NCBI GenBank assembly: GCA_946408145.1
Contig: CAMJQX010000092.1
Span: 1 to 6,403, forward strand
Origin: an uncultured Clostridia bacterium
GTDB taxonomy: Bacteria; Bacillota_A; Clostridia; Oscillospirales; Oscillospiraceae
DNA length: 6,403 nt
Reading direction: 5' to 3'
Every line of letters begins with the position of its first letter. Positions within the stretch are counted from its first letter, which is position 1. The position numbers and the translations under genes are program-made. Below the pieces are notes generated by a model that was given only the letters and a program-made list of their open reading frames with translations, was not told the origin of the DNA and made no database searches. Positions 5,686-6,403 of this stretch are shown here, one piece after another.

Positions 5686-6325
5686 GCAGCGAGACCACAA
5701 TGCCCTTGAGCAGATTGAAGGGCACCACGGCAAAGAGAACGAGCGTGGAGACGCTGGTGATGGCGGGGTTGACCTTGGTGCCCATGCCGACGATGACTTC
5801 CATGGGCATGCCGAAGAGGGCCGAGAACTTCGGCAGCAGATAGATCGCGTTGAAGGCGCTGCCGAAAACAGTCATAACGAGCGTTCCGACGACCATGCCG
5901 GTGAGGGCGGATCTGCGGCTGGGGTTGGCGTGATAGACGATGCTCGCGGGAAGGACGAAGGAGCAGCCGACGGCGAAGTTGGCAAAGTCGCCGACGAAGG
6001 CGGTCGTGGTCCCCTTGAGCAGGAGCTTGATGCAGACCTTGATGAGCTCCGCCGTGACGCCCGCCACGGGGCCGAGGTAGAAGGTGCAGATCATGATCGG
6101 CAGCTCGCTCAGGTCCATTTTATAGAAGCCCGGCGCGAAAAACAGCGGGATCTCCGCCAGCATCAGCACGCCCGCCATACAGGAGAAGATGGCGGTGTAG
6201 GTGATGTAGTGCGTGTCCGAAAAGCGTTTGCGGTCCTTGACCAGCAGACGCTCGAAAGCTACGGCCACGAGCAGAAGACCCACAAAAATCGCCAGACACA
6301 CGAGAATGAACTTCAGGTTTTCCAT
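5594..6325 (-). CDS. ribU: RibU-like ECF transporter S-component (riboflavin uptake)
   Basis: A 243-residue membrane protein of the ECF transporter substrate-binding (S) family. It would bind riboflavin and import it with the shared EcfA/EcfA'/EcfT module, which is not in this window. RibU-like features are the region DLSELPIMICTFYLGPVAG (71-89) followed by AELIKV (92-97), then TTAFVGDFANFAVGCSFVLPASIVY (107-131) and NAIYLLPKF (159-167), in the order seen in clostridial RibU proteins. An extra N-terminal transmembrane helix (5-25) and a basic linker precede the core; this longer form occurs in Clostridia. About six further hydrophobic segments follow. The start is supported by AAGGAGG at 6333-6339, 7 bases before ATG. 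The tail after LYKRISPILH (218-227) is charged (KGDERRRERHAGRSEA) and overlaps the 3' end of the flippase gene on the other strand. Riboflavin is favoured by similarity, but other S-component ligands are not excluded. Confidence 0.82.
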   Translation of the reverse strand: MENLKFILVCLAIFVGLLLVAVAFERLLVKDRKRFSDTHYITYTAIFSCMAGVLMLAEIPLFFAPGFYKMDLSELPIMICTFYLGPVAGVTAELIKVCIKLLLKGTTTAFVGDFANFAVGCSFVLPASIVYHANPSRRSALTGMVVGTLVMTVFGSAFNAIYLLPKFSALFGMPMEVIVGMGTKVNPAITSVSTLVLFAVVPFNLLKGIVVSLLTFLLYKRISPILHKGDERRRERHAGRSEA

Positions 6326-6332
6326 ACAGATT

Positions 6333-6339
6333 CCTCCTT
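6333..6339 (-). promoter_or_regulatory. Ribosome binding site of the RibU-like gene
   Basis: AAGGAGG on the minus strand is a near-perfect Shine-Dalgarno sequence, 7 bases upstream of the ATG. It directly follows the U-rich tail of the hairpin at 6352-6371, which matters for regulation because the hairpin would end transcription just before the site is made. Confidence 0.85.
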
Positions 6340-6340
6340 A

Positions 6341-6371
6341 AAACAAAAAGTCCCGAAGCTTGTGCTTCGGG
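6341..6371 (-). terminator. Rho-independent terminator / attenuator hairpin upstream of the RibU gene
   Basis: On the minus strand CCCGAAGC (6371-6364) pairs with GCTTCGGG (6359-6352) around an ACAA loop, followed by A-C and then TTTTTGTTT (6349-6341). This is an 8-bp GC-rich stem with a good U-tract. It touches the RibU ribosome binding site, leaving no room for a promoter in between, so transcripts of the RibU gene must read through it. It is either an attenuator or riboswitch platform, or the terminator of a gene beyond the right edge with some read-through. Confidence 0.75.
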
Positions 6372-6403
6372 CGCAGTGAAAGGAAGGACAGGAATATATG
6401 ATT

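Noticed and set aside
4596..5843. A 415-codon plus-strand open frame overlapping the flippase gene in another frame
   Set aside because: Arg/Ala-rich composition with no membrane segments or motifs, while the overlapping frame encodes a clear flippase.
5615..6379. A 254-codon plus-strand open frame opposite the RibU gene
   Set aside because: Charged, low-complexity product that mirrors the RibU gene; the minus-strand frame has an ideal ribosome binding site and family motifs.
6364..6403. Beginning of an FMN riboswitch on the plus strand, from a fragment resembling CTTCGGGGCAGGGTGAAA
   Set aside because: Only a partial, interrupted similarity; the following bases do not continue the conserved element, and the stem is better explained as the minus-strand terminator.
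6386..6403. Start of a plus-strand gene at ATG 6398 behind AGGA-rich sequence
   Set aside because: Only two codons are visible before the window ends, so it cannot be supported.

Overview
This is a GC-rich stretch of what is most likely a Gram-positive, anaerobic, gut-type bacterium of the Clostridia (Oscillospiraceae/Ruminococcaceae-like). The inference rests on gene content: a SpoVB-like flippase, a RibU-type ECF S-component, a cytidylate kinase-like protein, a polysaccharide deacetylase on a Pro-Thr-Glu stalk with a copper-amine-oxidase-N-like domain, strong AGGAGG ribosome binding sites, a TTG start, and U-tract terminators. No genus can be named from the window alone.

Layout. Positions 3-59 hold the last codons of a plus-strand gene that enters from the left. 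A bidirectional hairpin terminator (72-102) separates it from a four-gene minus-strand operon read from right to left: polysaccharide deacetylase (4215-2959), cytidylate kinase-like protein (2946-2353), small lipoprotein (2356-1697) and FGGY sugar kinase (1675-119). Spacings are 12 bp, a 4-bp ATGA overlap and 21 bp. A promoter with an extended -10 box lies upstream of the deacetylase. A 99-bp divergent intergenic region (4216-4314) also carries two inverted repeats and a sporulation-sigma-like -10 in front of the plus-strand SpoVB-like flippase gene (4315-5685). That gene runs tail-to-tail into a minus-strand RibU-like riboflavin transporter gene (6325-5594), with 92 bp of true coding overlap. 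At the right edge a hairpin with a U-tract abuts the ribosome binding site of the RibU gene, which looks like an attenuator or riboswitch expression platform.

How the genes may work together. The minus operon mixes an exported polysaccharide or peptidoglycan deacetylase, an exported lipoprotein whose sequence recalls a carbohydrate-binding-like beta-sandwich domain, and a cytoplasmic sugar kinase. This points to handling of cell-surface or environmental glycans, but the link is inferred from order only and the sugar kinase's substrate is not determined. The flippase belongs to the lipid-linked oligosaccharide exporter group and may be sporulation-linked. The RibU-like protein would take up riboflavin with a shared ECF energising module that is not in the window.

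I do not see a new defence system, mobile element, CRISPR array, tRNA or rRNA. The most interesting signals are the convergent coding overlap, the hairpin against the RibU ribosome binding site, the dense regulatory region between the divergent genes, and the unusual lipoprotein.
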